NCBI GenBank assembly: GCA_020846575.1
Contig: JADLDQ010000122.1
Coordinates: forward strand, 1-23,033
DNA from: Burkholderiales bacterium
Lineage (GTDB): Bacteria; Pseudomonadota; Gammaproteobacteria; Burkholderiales; SG8-39
DNA: 23,033 nucleotides
Direction: 5' to 3'
The notes under the pieces are model-generated. The model was not told where the DNA came from and did not search any database. It saw only the letters and a list, made by a program, of their open reading frames with translations. The translations under genes were made by a program, and so were the position numbers. This document shows positions 15,347-22,299 of the stretch, piece by piece; position 1 is the first letter of the stretch, and every line of letters begins with the position of its first letter.

Positions 15347-16003
15347 ATGCCGGAACGAATCAAGAGCAAGGTCGACGACGCCGTGCTGGTCGCCAGGCGC
15401 CGCAGCCAGGTGATCGGCGCATCCATCCAGCTGTTCGGCAAGCGCGGCTACTACGCCACCACGGTGCGCGAGATCGCCGAACGCGCCGGCGTGAGCACGG
15501 GTCTGGTGTACCAGTACTTCGGGGACAAGGAGGACATCCTGTTCCTCGCGCTGCAGACGGTGCTGGACGCCTACAAGGAGAGGATTCCCCGCGCCACCGA
15601 GGGCATCGAAGGCCCGCTGATGCGCTTCCGCGCGGCGGTGCACGCCTACGCCCGGGTGATCGACGCCAACATCGACGCCACGGTGCTCGCCTACCGCGAG
15701 ACCAAGTCGGTGGGCCGGGCGCGGCGCGACATCATCAAGCAGAAGGAATCCGAGACCAACGCCCTCATCGAGGCACACGTGCGCGACTGCATCAAGGCGG
15801 GTCTGTTCGAGAAGGTCGACCCGGAACTGATCACCTACCAGATCGTGATGATCGCCCACGCCTGGGCGCTGAAGGCCTGGCACTGGGCCGGCCGGCTGAC
15901 GGTCGAGCAATACGTGGACCGCAATCTGGCGCTGCTGCTGCACCCGCTGCTCACCGAGCGCGGGCGGCGCGAGAACCTCCGGCTGGTTTCCGCTTCCGCC
16001 TGA
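15347..16003 (+). CDS. TetR family transcriptional regulator
   Basis: The 218-aa protein has a TetR DNA-binding domain at the N-terminus. An initial helix SQVIGASIQLFGKRGYYATTV is followed by the helix-turn-helix REIAERAGVSTGLVYQYFGDKEDIL (41-65). The rest is a helical ligand-binding domain of the kind common in regulators of acyl-CoA catabolism. The ATG at 15347 puts the first helix at the normal distance. An in-frame ATG at 15260 would add 29 unusual residues and is less likely. The gene is next to the divergent CoA-thioester catabolic locus, so this is the best candidate for the protein binding the TGAAC-type palindromes at 18664-18677 and 18784-18803. That link is inferred from proximity. 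No such palindrome is seen before this gene itself, so autoregulation is not indicated. Confidence 0.93.
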   Translation: MPERIKSKVDDAVLVARRRSQVIGASIQLFGKRGYYATTVREIAERAGVSTGLVYQYFGDKEDILFLALQTVLDAYKERIPRATEGIEGPLMRFRAAVHAYARVIDANIDATVLAYRETKSVGRARRDIIKQKESETNALIEAHVRDCIKAGLFEKVDPELITYQIVMIAHAWALKAWHWAGRLTVEQYVDRNLALLLHPLLTERGRRENLRLVSASA

Positions 16004-16049
16004 GCGGGCCGCAGCCCGCTCGATGCTGTCCGGTCGAGAAAGACGAGTG

Positions 16050-16142
16050 GAGGGAGCGCGAGGGGCGAGCAGGCCCTCGCTCCTTGTGACCGAATCCCTC
16101 TTGCGTCGAGGGAGCGCGAGGGGCGAGCAGCCCCTCGCTCCT
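16050..16142. repeat. Duplicated GC-rich hairpin between convergent genes
   Basis: Two nearly identical 35-bp units (16050-16084 and 16108-16142, period 58) each read GAGGGAGCGCGAGGGGCGAG, then AGSCCCTCGCTCCT with S = G or C. Each folds into a stem of GGAGCG..AGGGGC against GCCCCTCGCTCC with a 2-base bulge and small loop; the first copy has one mismatch. They lie between the TetR gene and the minus-strand crotonase gene, where a bidirectional terminator would be expected. The duplication of a whole hairpin also looks like an interspersed palindromic repeat element. Confidence 0.75.
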
Positions 16143-16150
16143 GTTACCTT

Positions 16151-17005
16151 TCAGTCCCCCTCGAACACCGGCCGCTGCTTGGCGACGAAGGCGCGGTAAG
16201 CGCGCCCGAAGTCCTTGGTCTGCATGCAGATCGACTGCGCCTGCGCCTCGGCCTCGATCGCGTCGTCGATGCCCATGCTCCACTCCTGGTGGATGCACTT
16301 CTTGGTCATGCCGTTGGCGAAGGTGGGACCCTGGGTGAGCGATCTTGCCAGCGCCTGCGCCTCGGCGAGCACCTTGTCGGAGTCGCAGAGCTTGTTGTAG
16401 AAGCCCCAGCGCTCGGCCTCCGCCCCGTCCATGCTGCGGCCGGTATAGAGCAGTTCCGCGGCTCTGCCCACGCCGATGATGCGAGGCAGCATGTTGCAGG
16501 CGCCCATGTCCGCGCCCGCCAGACCCACGCGCACGAACAGGAACGCCACCTTGCTCGCCGCGGTGCCGTAGCGCAGGTCCGAGGCCATGGCGACGATGGC
16601 GCCGGCGCCGGCGCACACCCCGTCGATCGCGGACACGATGGGTTGCGGGCAGGCGCGCATCGCCTTCACCAGATCGCCGGTCATGCGGCAGAAGGCGAGC
16701 AGCCCGCCCATGTCGCCCTCGTCCTGCATCTTCACCAGCGGCCCGATGATCTCGTGCACATCGCCGCCCGAGCAGAAGTTGCCGCCCGCGCCGGTGACCA
16801 CGACGGCGTGCACCTGCGGGGCGTAGACGAGGTTGCGGAAGGTATCGCGCAACTCCGCGTAGGACTCGAAGGTCAGCGGATTCTTGCGCTCCGGCCGGTT
16901 GAGGGTGACCGTGGCCACCTTGCCGTCGAGCTGCCAGCCGAAGTGCTTCGGCTTGAAATCGCCGAAGTCGACATCGGCGGGCGTGAAAAGGTCCTGGGTC
17001 TTCAT
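16151..17005 (-). CDS. Crotonase-fold protein (enoyl-CoA hydratase family) lacking both catalytic glutamates
   Basis: The 284-aa protein has the crotonase fold: WQLDGKVATVTLNRPERKNPLTF near the N-terminus, the CoA/oxyanion segment GAGGNFCSGGDVHEI (72-86) and AIDGVCAGAGAIVAMASDLR (126-145). The positions of crotonase Glu144 and Glu164 are occupied here by I137 and R159; an aspartate (D166) lies close by in the AGADMGA segment. A standard syn-hydration is therefore doubtful, and another acyl-CoA reaction such as hydrolysis, isomerisation or C-C cleavage is possible. Its sequence resembles crotonase-family proteins found in 2-aminobenzoyl-CoA-type catabolic clusters of betaproteobacteria (from memory). 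It is the last gene of a minus-strand set, 40 nt after the SDR gene, with AAGGGA before the ATG. Confidence 0.92.
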   Translation of the reverse strand: MKTQDLFTPADVDFGDFKPKHFGWQLDGKVATVTLNRPERKNPLTFESYAELRDTFRNLVYAPQVHAVVVTGAGGNFCSGGDVHEIIGPLVKMQDEGDMGGLLAFCRMTGDLVKAMRACPQPIVSAIDGVCAGAGAIVAMASDLRYGTAASKVAFLFVRVGLAGADMGACNMLPRIIGVGRAAELLYTGRSMDGAEAERWGFYNKLCDSDKVLAEAQALARSLTQGPTFANGMTKKCIHQEWSMGIDDAIEAEAQAQSICMQTKDFGRAYRAFVAKQRPVFEGD

Positions 17006-17045
17006 GGTGTGCGTCCCTTGGCTCGAATGGATGATCGCGCCGCCA

Positions 17046-17792
17046 TCAGCCGTGCATCGTCAGGCCGCCGCTCACGCTCAGCACCTGCCCGGTGACGTAG
17101 TCGGAGCGCGGGCTGGCGAAGAACACGATGGCGTTGGCCACTTCCTGCGGCTTGGCCACCCGCCGCATCGGGATCACCTTGATGAAGGCATCCTTCAACT
17201 TGTCGGGTACCGCATTCCAGAGCTGGGTATCCGTCGGCCCCGGGCACACGCAATTGGCGTGCACACCGAAGCGTGCGCCCTCGCGCGCCAGTCCCTTGGT
17301 GAAGGCGATGAGCCCTCCCTTGGCCCCGGAGTATACGGTCTCACCCAGGCCGCCGACCCGGCCGGCGTCGCTCGCGACGTTGACGATCTTGCCCGTGCGC
17401 GCCTCGAACATCGCCGGCAGCAGCGCCCGCGTGAGCCGGATCGGTCCCATCAGGTTGATCGCCATCACCTTGTCCCAGAACTCGGGCGTGTTCTCGACGA
17501 AGGGCTGGGCCATTCCCCAGCCGGCGAGGTTCACCAGGATGTCGACGCGCCCGGCGCGCCTGGTCGCCTCCGCGGCGAAAGCCGCGACGGAATCCGCGCT
17601 GGTGAGGTCCAGCTTGAGGTACTCGGCGGCGAGGTTCGCCGCCTTCGCCTCGGCCTGCACCTCGTTGCCGTGCGCCTCGTCGATGTCGGCGATGAGCACA
17701 CGTGCGCCAGCCCGCGCCAGTTCGAGCGTCGTCGCCCTGCCGATGCCGCCGGCCGCGCCGGTCACGACTGCCGTCTTGCCTTTCAGTTCCAT
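17046..17792 (-). CDS. SDR family NAD-dependent oxidoreductase (3-hydroxyacyl-CoA dehydrogenase-like)
   Basis: The 248-aa protein is a classical short-chain dehydrogenase. The cofactor motif TGAAGGIG is at 11-18. D36 after the second beta strand (LIADID) favours NAD(H) over NADP(H). NLAG is at 88-91. The catalytic residues are S141 (NVASDAG), Y154 and K158 (YSGAK). The C-terminal DYVTGQVLSVSGG is standard. The ATG at 17792 follows AAGGAG at ideal distance, and only two bases separate it from the upstream crotonase gene stop, so the pair is cotranscribed. By context it probably oxidises a 3-hydroxyacyl-CoA or an alicyclic hydroxy-CoA intermediate formed by the neighbouring hydratase. The exact substrate is not shown by the sequence. 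Confidence 0.94.
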   Translation of the reverse strand: MELKGKTAVVTGAAGGIGRATTLELARAGARVLIADIDEAHGNEVQAEAKAANLAAEYLKLDLTSADSVAAFAAEATRRAGRVDILVNLAGWGMAQPFVENTPEFWDKVMAINLMGPIRLTRALLPAMFEARTGKIVNVASDAGRVGGLGETVYSGAKGGLIAFTKGLAREGARFGVHANCVCPGPTDTQLWNAVPDKLKDAFIKVIPMRRVAKPQEVANAIVFFASPRSDYVTGQVLSVSGGLTMHG

Positions 17793-17794
17793 GA

Positions 17795-18577
17795 TCACTC
17801 CTTGGTCTGTGGTCCGGGTTGGGCCGGGCGTTCGAGAAATGCCCGCACCCGCTCGCGCGTCTGCGCGTCGGCATACAGCCGCCGCGAAGCCTCGATTTCC
17901 GCGGCGTAGCCGTCGCGCGCCGGGTCGTGCGCCGCCGCGATGCATGCCTTGCACGCCGCCAGGGCGCCGGCGGGCAGCGCCGCGATCTCGGCCGCCTTGC
18001 GGGCTGCGAAGTGCGCGATCTCGCCGAGGGGAAGCGCCCACTGCGCGAGGCCCATCGCCGCGGCGGCCGCCCCGCCGGCGATCTCGGCGCCGAGGATCAG
18101 GCGCGAGGCCGCGGCCCGACCCGCGATACGGGTGAGCCGCTGCGTGCCGCCCGCCCCGGGAACCAGCCCCAGGCGCGCCTCGGGCAGGCCCAGCTTCGCC
18201 TCCGCGGCCGCGATGCGCAGGTCGCAGGCGAGCGCCAGCTCGAACCCACCGCCCAGGGCGGCGCCGCCGATCTCGGCAAGGCTCACCTGCGGCAGCGCCT
18301 CGATGCGGGCGAACAGGCCTTGCATGGCCGCGGCCGCCTGCGTCATGGCTTCCACGCCGTCTTCGCGCGTGAACCGCTCCCTCATCTCGGCCAGGTCCGC
18401 CCCGGCGCAGAACACTTTCTGGCTGCTGCGCAGGTGCAGCACCTGCCAGTCGTCGCGATCGCGCAGGCCGTCCAGCACGCGCTGGAACGCCGCCAGCCAG
18501 TCCGAGCTGATCGCGTTCACCGGCGGCCGATCGAGCGTCAGCCGGGCGACACGGTCCGCGACCTCCAGCTTCAGCAT
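17795..18577 (-). CDS. Enoyl-CoA hydratase/isomerase family protein
   Basis: The 260-aa protein is a crotonase-family member with an intact active site. The oxyanion/CoA motif is QKVFCAGADLAEM (53-65). GGAALGGGFELALACDLR has E113, and GLPEARLGLVPGAGGTQRL has E133. These glutamates are 20 residues apart, matching Glu144 and Glu164 of rat crotonase, so a true hydratase activity on an enoyl- or cyclic enoyl-CoA is likely. It is the first gene of the minus-strand arm (hydratase, SDR, second crotonase) and starts 292 bp from the divergent acyl-CoA dehydrogenase gene. The regulatory palindrome at 18664-18677 lies about 90 bp upstream of its ATG. Confidence 0.94.
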   Translation of the reverse strand: MLKLEVADRVARLTLDRPPVNAISSDWLAAFQRVLDGLRDRDDWQVLHLRSSQKVFCAGADLAEMRERFTREDGVEAMTQAAAAMQGLFARIEALPQVSLAEIGGAALGGGFELALACDLRIAAAEAKLGLPEARLGLVPGAGGTQRLTRIAGRAAASRLILGAEIAGGAAAAAMGLAQWALPLGEIAHFAARKAAEIAALPAGALAACKACIAAAHDPARDGYAAEIEASRRLYADAQTRERVRAFLERPAQPGPQTKE

Positions 18578-18663
18578 GCGCCTCCCAGGGGCGACAGCAG
18601 CGCTTGTTGCCCGGCGCCGTACGCGGCGCCCGTGGCTGTCAAGAAAACGAACGAACGCTAAAA

Positions 18664-18677
18664 TGAACGACCGTTCA
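18664..18677. promoter_or_regulatory. TetR-type operator, leftward arm
   Basis: TGAACG-AC-CGTTCA is a perfect 6-2-6 inverted repeat in the divergent region. It sits just downstream of a minus-strand TTGACA box, close to the predicted start of the leftward transcript. It shares the TGAAC/GTTCA half-site with the element at 18784-18803, so the same repressor probably binds both. Confidence 0.7.
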
Positions 18678-18687
18678 GTGCAGCGCC

Positions 18688-18716
18688 AGTTTCGCCATTC
18701 CCGGGCGTCTTGTCAA
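18688..18716 (-). promoter_or_regulatory. Probable promoter of the leftward crotonase-SDR operon
   Basis: A perfect TTGACA lies on the minus strand at 18716-18711. With a 17-bp spacer, GAAACT (18693-18688) is the only -10 candidate and matches three of six bases. The predicted start near 18681 falls just before the 18664-18677 palindrome. Confidence 0.4.
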
Positions 18717-18751
18717 CCTCGGCTTACTGTGCCGATAGCGCGGGACTCCCG

Positions 18752-18780
18752 TTGACAAACTCGCCCGCATCAATCATCAT
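18752..18780 (+). promoter_or_regulatory. Probable promoter of the acyl-CoA dehydrogenase operon
   Basis: A perfect TTGACA (18752-18757) and CATCAT (18775-18780, four of six bases of TATAAT) are spaced by 17 bp. Transcription would start near 18787, inside the palindrome at 18784-18803, an arrangement typical of direct repression. Confidence 0.5.
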
Positions 18781-18783
18781 CGA

Positions 18784-18815
18784 AAATGAACAAGTGTTCA
18801 TTTAGGTGTTCATTT
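18784..18815. promoter_or_regulatory. TetR-type operator with extra half-site, rightward arm
   Basis: Positions 18784-18803 form a perfect 9-2-9 inverted repeat (AAATGAACA, AG, TGTTCATTT). The half-site GTGTTCATTT at 18794-18803 recurs at 18806-18815, giving a 12-bp direct repeat that could seat a second repressor dimer or higher-order complex. The element covers the predicted start of the rightward transcript. Confidence 0.75.
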
Positions 18816-18869
18816 CAAGGGCAGGACGAACCCTGCCCGGCGCCCGGCGCGGCGCCGAAGGGGCGTGGC

Positions 18870-20084
18870 ATGGAGCAAAGCGCAGGCACGCGCGGGGAGG
18901 CGCAGCGGCTCGCCCATCTGGGTTGGCCTTTCTTCGAACCTGCGCACGCCCGACTGGCGGGCGAGGCCGCGCGCTGGGCGGCAGGCGCTCTGGGCGAGTG
19001 GACTCACGACGCGGACGCCGACGCGGTCTGCCGGCGCCTGGTGCGCGAGATGGGGGCGGCCGGCTGGCTCGCTCACGCGGTGCCGCGCGCGGGCGCAGGG
19101 AGCGCGCGGCTCGACCTGCGCTCGATCTGCATCCTGCGCGAATTGTTCGCTTTCCACGGCGGCCTGGCGGATTTCGCCTTCGCGATGCAGGGCCTGGGCA
19201 GCGGCGCGATATCCATCGCCGGGAGCGATGAGCAGAAGACGCGTTACCTGCCGGCGGTGGCGCGCGGCGAGACGATCGCGGCGTTCGCGCTGTCGGAGGA
19301 AAACTCCGGCTCCGACGTGGGCGCGATGGCCGCCAGCGCCCGGCGCGATGGCTCCGATTACGTGCTGGACGGAGCGAAGACCTGGATCTCCAACGGCGGC
19401 ATTGCCGATTTCTACGTGGTGTTCGCGCGCAGCGGCGAGGCGCCCGGCACGCGCGGGCTGTCGGCGTTCGTGGTCGACGCCGGCACGCCGGGACTGTCGG
19501 CGGCCGAGCGCATCGACATCATCGCCCCGCACCCGATGGCGACGCTGCGCCTGACGGGATGCCGGGTGCCGGCCGGCAACCTGCTCGGCGCCCCGGGCGA
19601 GGGATTCAAGATCGCCATGCGCACCCTGGACGTATTCCGCACCAGCGTGGGCGCGGCGGCGCTCGGTTTCGCACGGCGGGCGCTGTTCGAGGCGCTCGGG
19701 CGAGCTCGGGAGCGCCGCATGTTCGGCCAGGCGCTCGCCGATTTCCAGATGACCCAGGCGAAGCTCGCCGACATGGCCACCGCCATCGATGCCGGGGCGC
19801 TGCTCGTGTACCGCGCCGCGTGGACCCGGGACGTGGCGGGCGAATCCATCACGTGCCAGGCGGCGATGGCCAAGATGCAGGCGACCGAAACGGCCCAGAA
19901 GGTGGTGGACGCGGCGGTGCAGATCCACGGCGGGCTGGGCGTGGTGCGCGACCACCCGGTCGAGCGCTTGTACCGCGAAGTGCGCGCGCTGCGCATCTAC
20001 GAGGGCGCCACCGAGGTGCAGAAGCTGATCATCGCGCGCCAGTTACTCGAAGCCGCCGCCCGGGGCGGCGAGGGGGCCCGGTGA
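18870..20084 (+). CDS. Acyl-CoA dehydrogenase
   Basis: The 404-aa protein is a full-length FAD-dependent acyl-CoA dehydrogenase introducing an alpha-beta double bond into an acyl-CoA. Motifs: FALSEENSGSDVGAMAASA near residue 137 (FAD/substrate contact), KTWISNGGIADFYVVFAR, the RRMFGQALADFQMTQAKLADM helix near 285, QIHGGLGVVRDHPVERLYRE near 351 and RIYEGATEVQ, where the glutamate at about 378 corresponds to the catalytic base of medium-chain acyl-CoA dehydrogenase. The ATG at 18870 follows AAGGGG at good distance. An in-frame ATG at 18786 lies inside the operator and is unlikely. The gene leads the rightward operon and overlaps the CoA ligase gene by four bases. Given the operon, the substrate may be an alicyclic or aromatic-derived acyl-CoA rather than a plain fatty acyl-CoA. 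Confidence 0.95.
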   Translation: MEQSAGTRGEAQRLAHLGWPFFEPAHARLAGEAARWAAGALGEWTHDADADAVCRRLVREMGAAGWLAHAVPRAGAGSARLDLRSICILRELFAFHGGLADFAFAMQGLGSGAISIAGSDEQKTRYLPAVARGETIAAFALSEENSGSDVGAMAASARRDGSDYVLDGAKTWISNGGIADFYVVFARSGEAPGTRGLSAFVVDAGTPGLSAAERIDIIAPHPMATLRLTGCRVPAGNLLGAPGEGFKIAMRTLDVFRTSVGAAALGFARRALFEALGRARERRMFGQALADFQMTQAKLADMATAIDAGALLVYRAAWTRDVAGESITCQAAMAKMQATETAQKVVDAAVQIHGGLGVVRDHPVERLYREVRALRIYEGATEVQKLIIARQLLEAAARGGEGAR

Positions 20085-21841
20085 GCCGAACCGCACATGT
20101 CGATACCTTCGCCCGCGACAACCTGCCGCCGCGCGAGCAGTGGCCGGAATTCCGCTACGAGCTGCCGGAGTTCCGCTTTCCCGACGAGCTGAACTGCGCG
20201 AGCGCGCTGCTGGACGACAAGGTGAAGGCCGGGCAGGGCGAACGCACCGCGATCCTCTCCCCGGACGGGCGCATCACCTACTCCCAGCTGATGCACCAGG
20301 CCAACCGCATCGCGCGCGTGCTGGTCGAGGACATGGGTCTTCAGCCCGGCAACCGGGTGCTGGTGCCCTCGCCCAACAGCCCGATGATGGCCGCCTGCAT
20401 GCTCGCCATCTGGAAGGCAGGCGCGATACCCGTACCCACCATGGCGCTGCTGCGCGCCGGCGAACTCACCCACGTGATCCGCAAGGCGCAGATCAGCCAC
20501 GCCCTGTGCGACCGGCGCCTGGCCGTCGAGGTCGAGGCGGCGCGCGCCGGCTGCCCGACGCTCGCGCAGGTGCGCTACTTCTTCGACGACGCGCCGGACT
20601 CGCTCGAGCAGCTCGCCGCGACCAAGCCCGGGGACTTCGAGAACGTGGCCACCGCCGCGGACGACGTGGGCCTGGTGATCTTCACCTCCGGCACCAGCGG
20701 CGTGCCCAAGGGCGCGATGCACTGCCACCGCGACCTGCTCGCAATCTGCGAGGGCTTTCCGAGGTACCTCGCGCGGCACTCCCAGGAGGACATCGTCGCC
20801 GGCACCCCCTCGATCGCGTTCACCTACGGCCTGGCCGGCGTGTTCATGGTGCCGCTGCACTTCGGCAGCGCGACGGTGCTGATCGAGCGCTACACGCCGG
20901 AGTCGCTCCTGGAGACGATCGGCCGCTACCGCGTCACGCTCCTGTACTCGGTGCCGGTCATGTACCGCGCCATGGCGTCGATCGCGTCCAAGTACGATCT
21001 GTCCAGCCTGCGCACCTGCATTTCCGCCGGGGAGCACCTGCCCGTTCCCACACGCGCCGCCTGGGAGCGCGCCACCGGCGTGAAGATCGTCGATGGCATC
21101 GGCTCGACCGAGATGGGGCAGATCTTCATCGCCGCCGCGGGGGCGGACATCCGGCCCGGCGCCACCGGCAAGGTGGTGCCCGGCTACCAGGCCACGGTGC
21201 TCGACGCGCAGGACGAGCCCGCAGCGGCGGGCACCATCGGGCGGCTCGCGGTCAAGGGACCGACCGGCTGCCGCTATCTCGCCGACGAGCGGCAGAAGAC
21301 CTACGTGGTCAACGGATGGAACGTGACCGGGGATGCGTACTACGTCGACGCCGAGGGCTACTTCTACTACCAGGCGCGCGCCGACGACATGATCGTCTCG
21401 GCCGGCTACAACATCGGCGGGCCCGAGGTCGAGAACTGCCTGCTCGCCCACCCGGCGGTCGCCGAGTGCGCAGTCGTCGGCTGGCCCGACGAGGAGCGCG
21501 GGCAGATCGTGAAGGCCTTCGTGGTCCTGCACCTGGGCTACCAGCGCAACGGCGACACGGTCGCGGAGCTGCAGGACCACGTGAAGCGTTCGATCGCTCC
21601 CTACAAGTATCCGCGGGCGATCGAGTTCGTCGATACGCTGCCGCGGACCTACACCGGGAAACTGCAGCGCTACAAGCTGCGGCCGGCCGGCGCGAAGCCC
21701 CCGATCGGGGCGCAGGCCGTCCCGCAGGCGCCGGTCCCCGAGGGCAGCCGCCCCGCCGAGGAGCGCGCTGCCGGCGCCAGCGCACGACCGCGCCAGGGGC
21801 GCGGCAAGCCCACCCGACCGCGGCAGGGAGCACGCTCGTGA
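20081..21841 (+). CDS. Benzoate-CoA ligase family protein (2-aminobenzoate-CoA ligase-like)
   Basis: The 586-aa protein is an AMP-forming acyl-CoA synthetase that activates an aromatic acid to its CoA thioester. Its P-loop-like motif FTSGTSGVPKG begins at residue 201. VDGIGSTEMGQIFI, NVTGDAYYVDAEGYFYYQARADDMI and SAGYNIGGPEVE follow, and the C-terminal catalytic lysine is K527 in RTYTGKLQRYKLRP. The N-terminus (SRTAHVDTFARDNLPPREQWPEF) and overall pattern resemble the benzoate-/2-aminobenzoate-CoA ligases of betaproteobacteria, recalled from memory. The start is a GTG overlapping the stop of the acyl-CoA dehydrogenase gene (GTGA). After the normal end near residue 537 there is an extra Pro/Arg/Ala-rich tail of about 49 residues. 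The stop overlaps the next start (GTGA again). Substrate specificity cannot be read from sequence. Confidence 0.93.
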   Translation: MSRTAHVDTFARDNLPPREQWPEFRYELPEFRFPDELNCASALLDDKVKAGQGERTAILSPDGRITYSQLMHQANRIARVLVEDMGLQPGNRVLVPSPNSPMMAACMLAIWKAGAIPVPTMALLRAGELTHVIRKAQISHALCDRRLAVEVEAARAGCPTLAQVRYFFDDAPDSLEQLAATKPGDFENVATAADDVGLVIFTSGTSGVPKGAMHCHRDLLAICEGFPRYLARHSQEDIVAGTPSIAFTYGLAGVFMVPLHFGSATVLIERYTPESLLETIGRYRVTLLYSVPVMYRAMASIASKYDLSSLRTCISAGEHLPVPTRAAWERATGVKIVDGIGSTEMGQIFIAAAGADIRPGATGKVVPGYQATVLDAQDEPAAAGTIGRLAVKGPTGCRYLADERQKTYVVNGWNVTGDAYYVDAEGYFYYQARADDMIVSAGYNIGGPEVENCLLAHPAVAECAVVGWPDEERGQIVKAFVVLHLGYQRNGDTVAELQDHVKRSIAPYKYPRAIEFVDTLPRTYTGKLQRYKLRPAGAKPPIGAQAVPQAPVPEGSRPAEERAAGASARPRQGRGKPTRPRQGARS

Positions 21842-22299
21842 AACGCATCATCTCTTTGCGCCTGAACGGACGCGCCCGCGAGGACGCGATCGCCGACAAC
21901 GTGCTGCTCCTGGATCACCTGCGCGAAGCGCTCGGCCTCACCGGGACCAAGCGCGGCTGCGACGGCGGCGAATGCGGGGCGTGCACCGTGCTGATCGACG
22001 GCGAGCCGCGCCTGGCGTGCCTGACGCTCGCCGCCTCCTGCGAGGGGCGCGAGATCGAGACGATCGAGTCGCTCGCCGCCGGCGGCACCCTGTCGCGCCT
22101 GCAACGAGCCTTCCACGAAAAGCTGGGCGTGCAGTGCGGCTATTGCACGCCCGGGATGATCATGGCCGCGGAAGCGCTCTTGCGGCGTAACCCCCATCCC
22201 GCCGAGAGCGCGATCCGCGAGGCGCTCTCGGGCAACCTGTGCCGCTGCACCGGCTACGTGAAGATCATCGAGTCGGTGAAGGCGGCCTGCACGCCATGA
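21838..22299 (+). CDS. hcrC: 4-Hydroxybenzoyl-CoA reductase-type [2Fe-2S] subunit
   Basis: The 153-aa protein is the small iron-sulfur subunit of a xanthine oxidase-family molybdenum enzyme. Plant-type [2Fe-2S] ligands are C41, C46, C49 and C61 (GCDGGECGACTVLIDGEPRLAC). The second cluster uses C100, C103, C135 and C137 (QCGYCTPGM, CRCTGY). As I recall it, Thauera aromatica HcrC is very similar along its whole length, including LRLNGRARED, LLLDHLRE, the LTGTKRGCDGG stretch and AFHEKLG. That enzyme reductively dehydroxylates 4-hydroxybenzoyl-CoA to benzoyl-CoA. The start is a GTG overlapping the ligase stop, and its TGA overlaps the ATG of the next gene, so all three are coupled. Another member of the family with a related substrate is possible. 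Confidence 0.88.
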   Translation: MKRIISLRLNGRAREDAIADNVLLLDHLREALGLTGTKRGCDGGECGACTVLIDGEPRLACLTLAASCEGREIETIESLAAGGTLSRLQRAFHEKLGVQCGYCTPGMIMAAEALLRRNPHPAESAIREALSGNLCRCTGYVKIIESVKAACTP

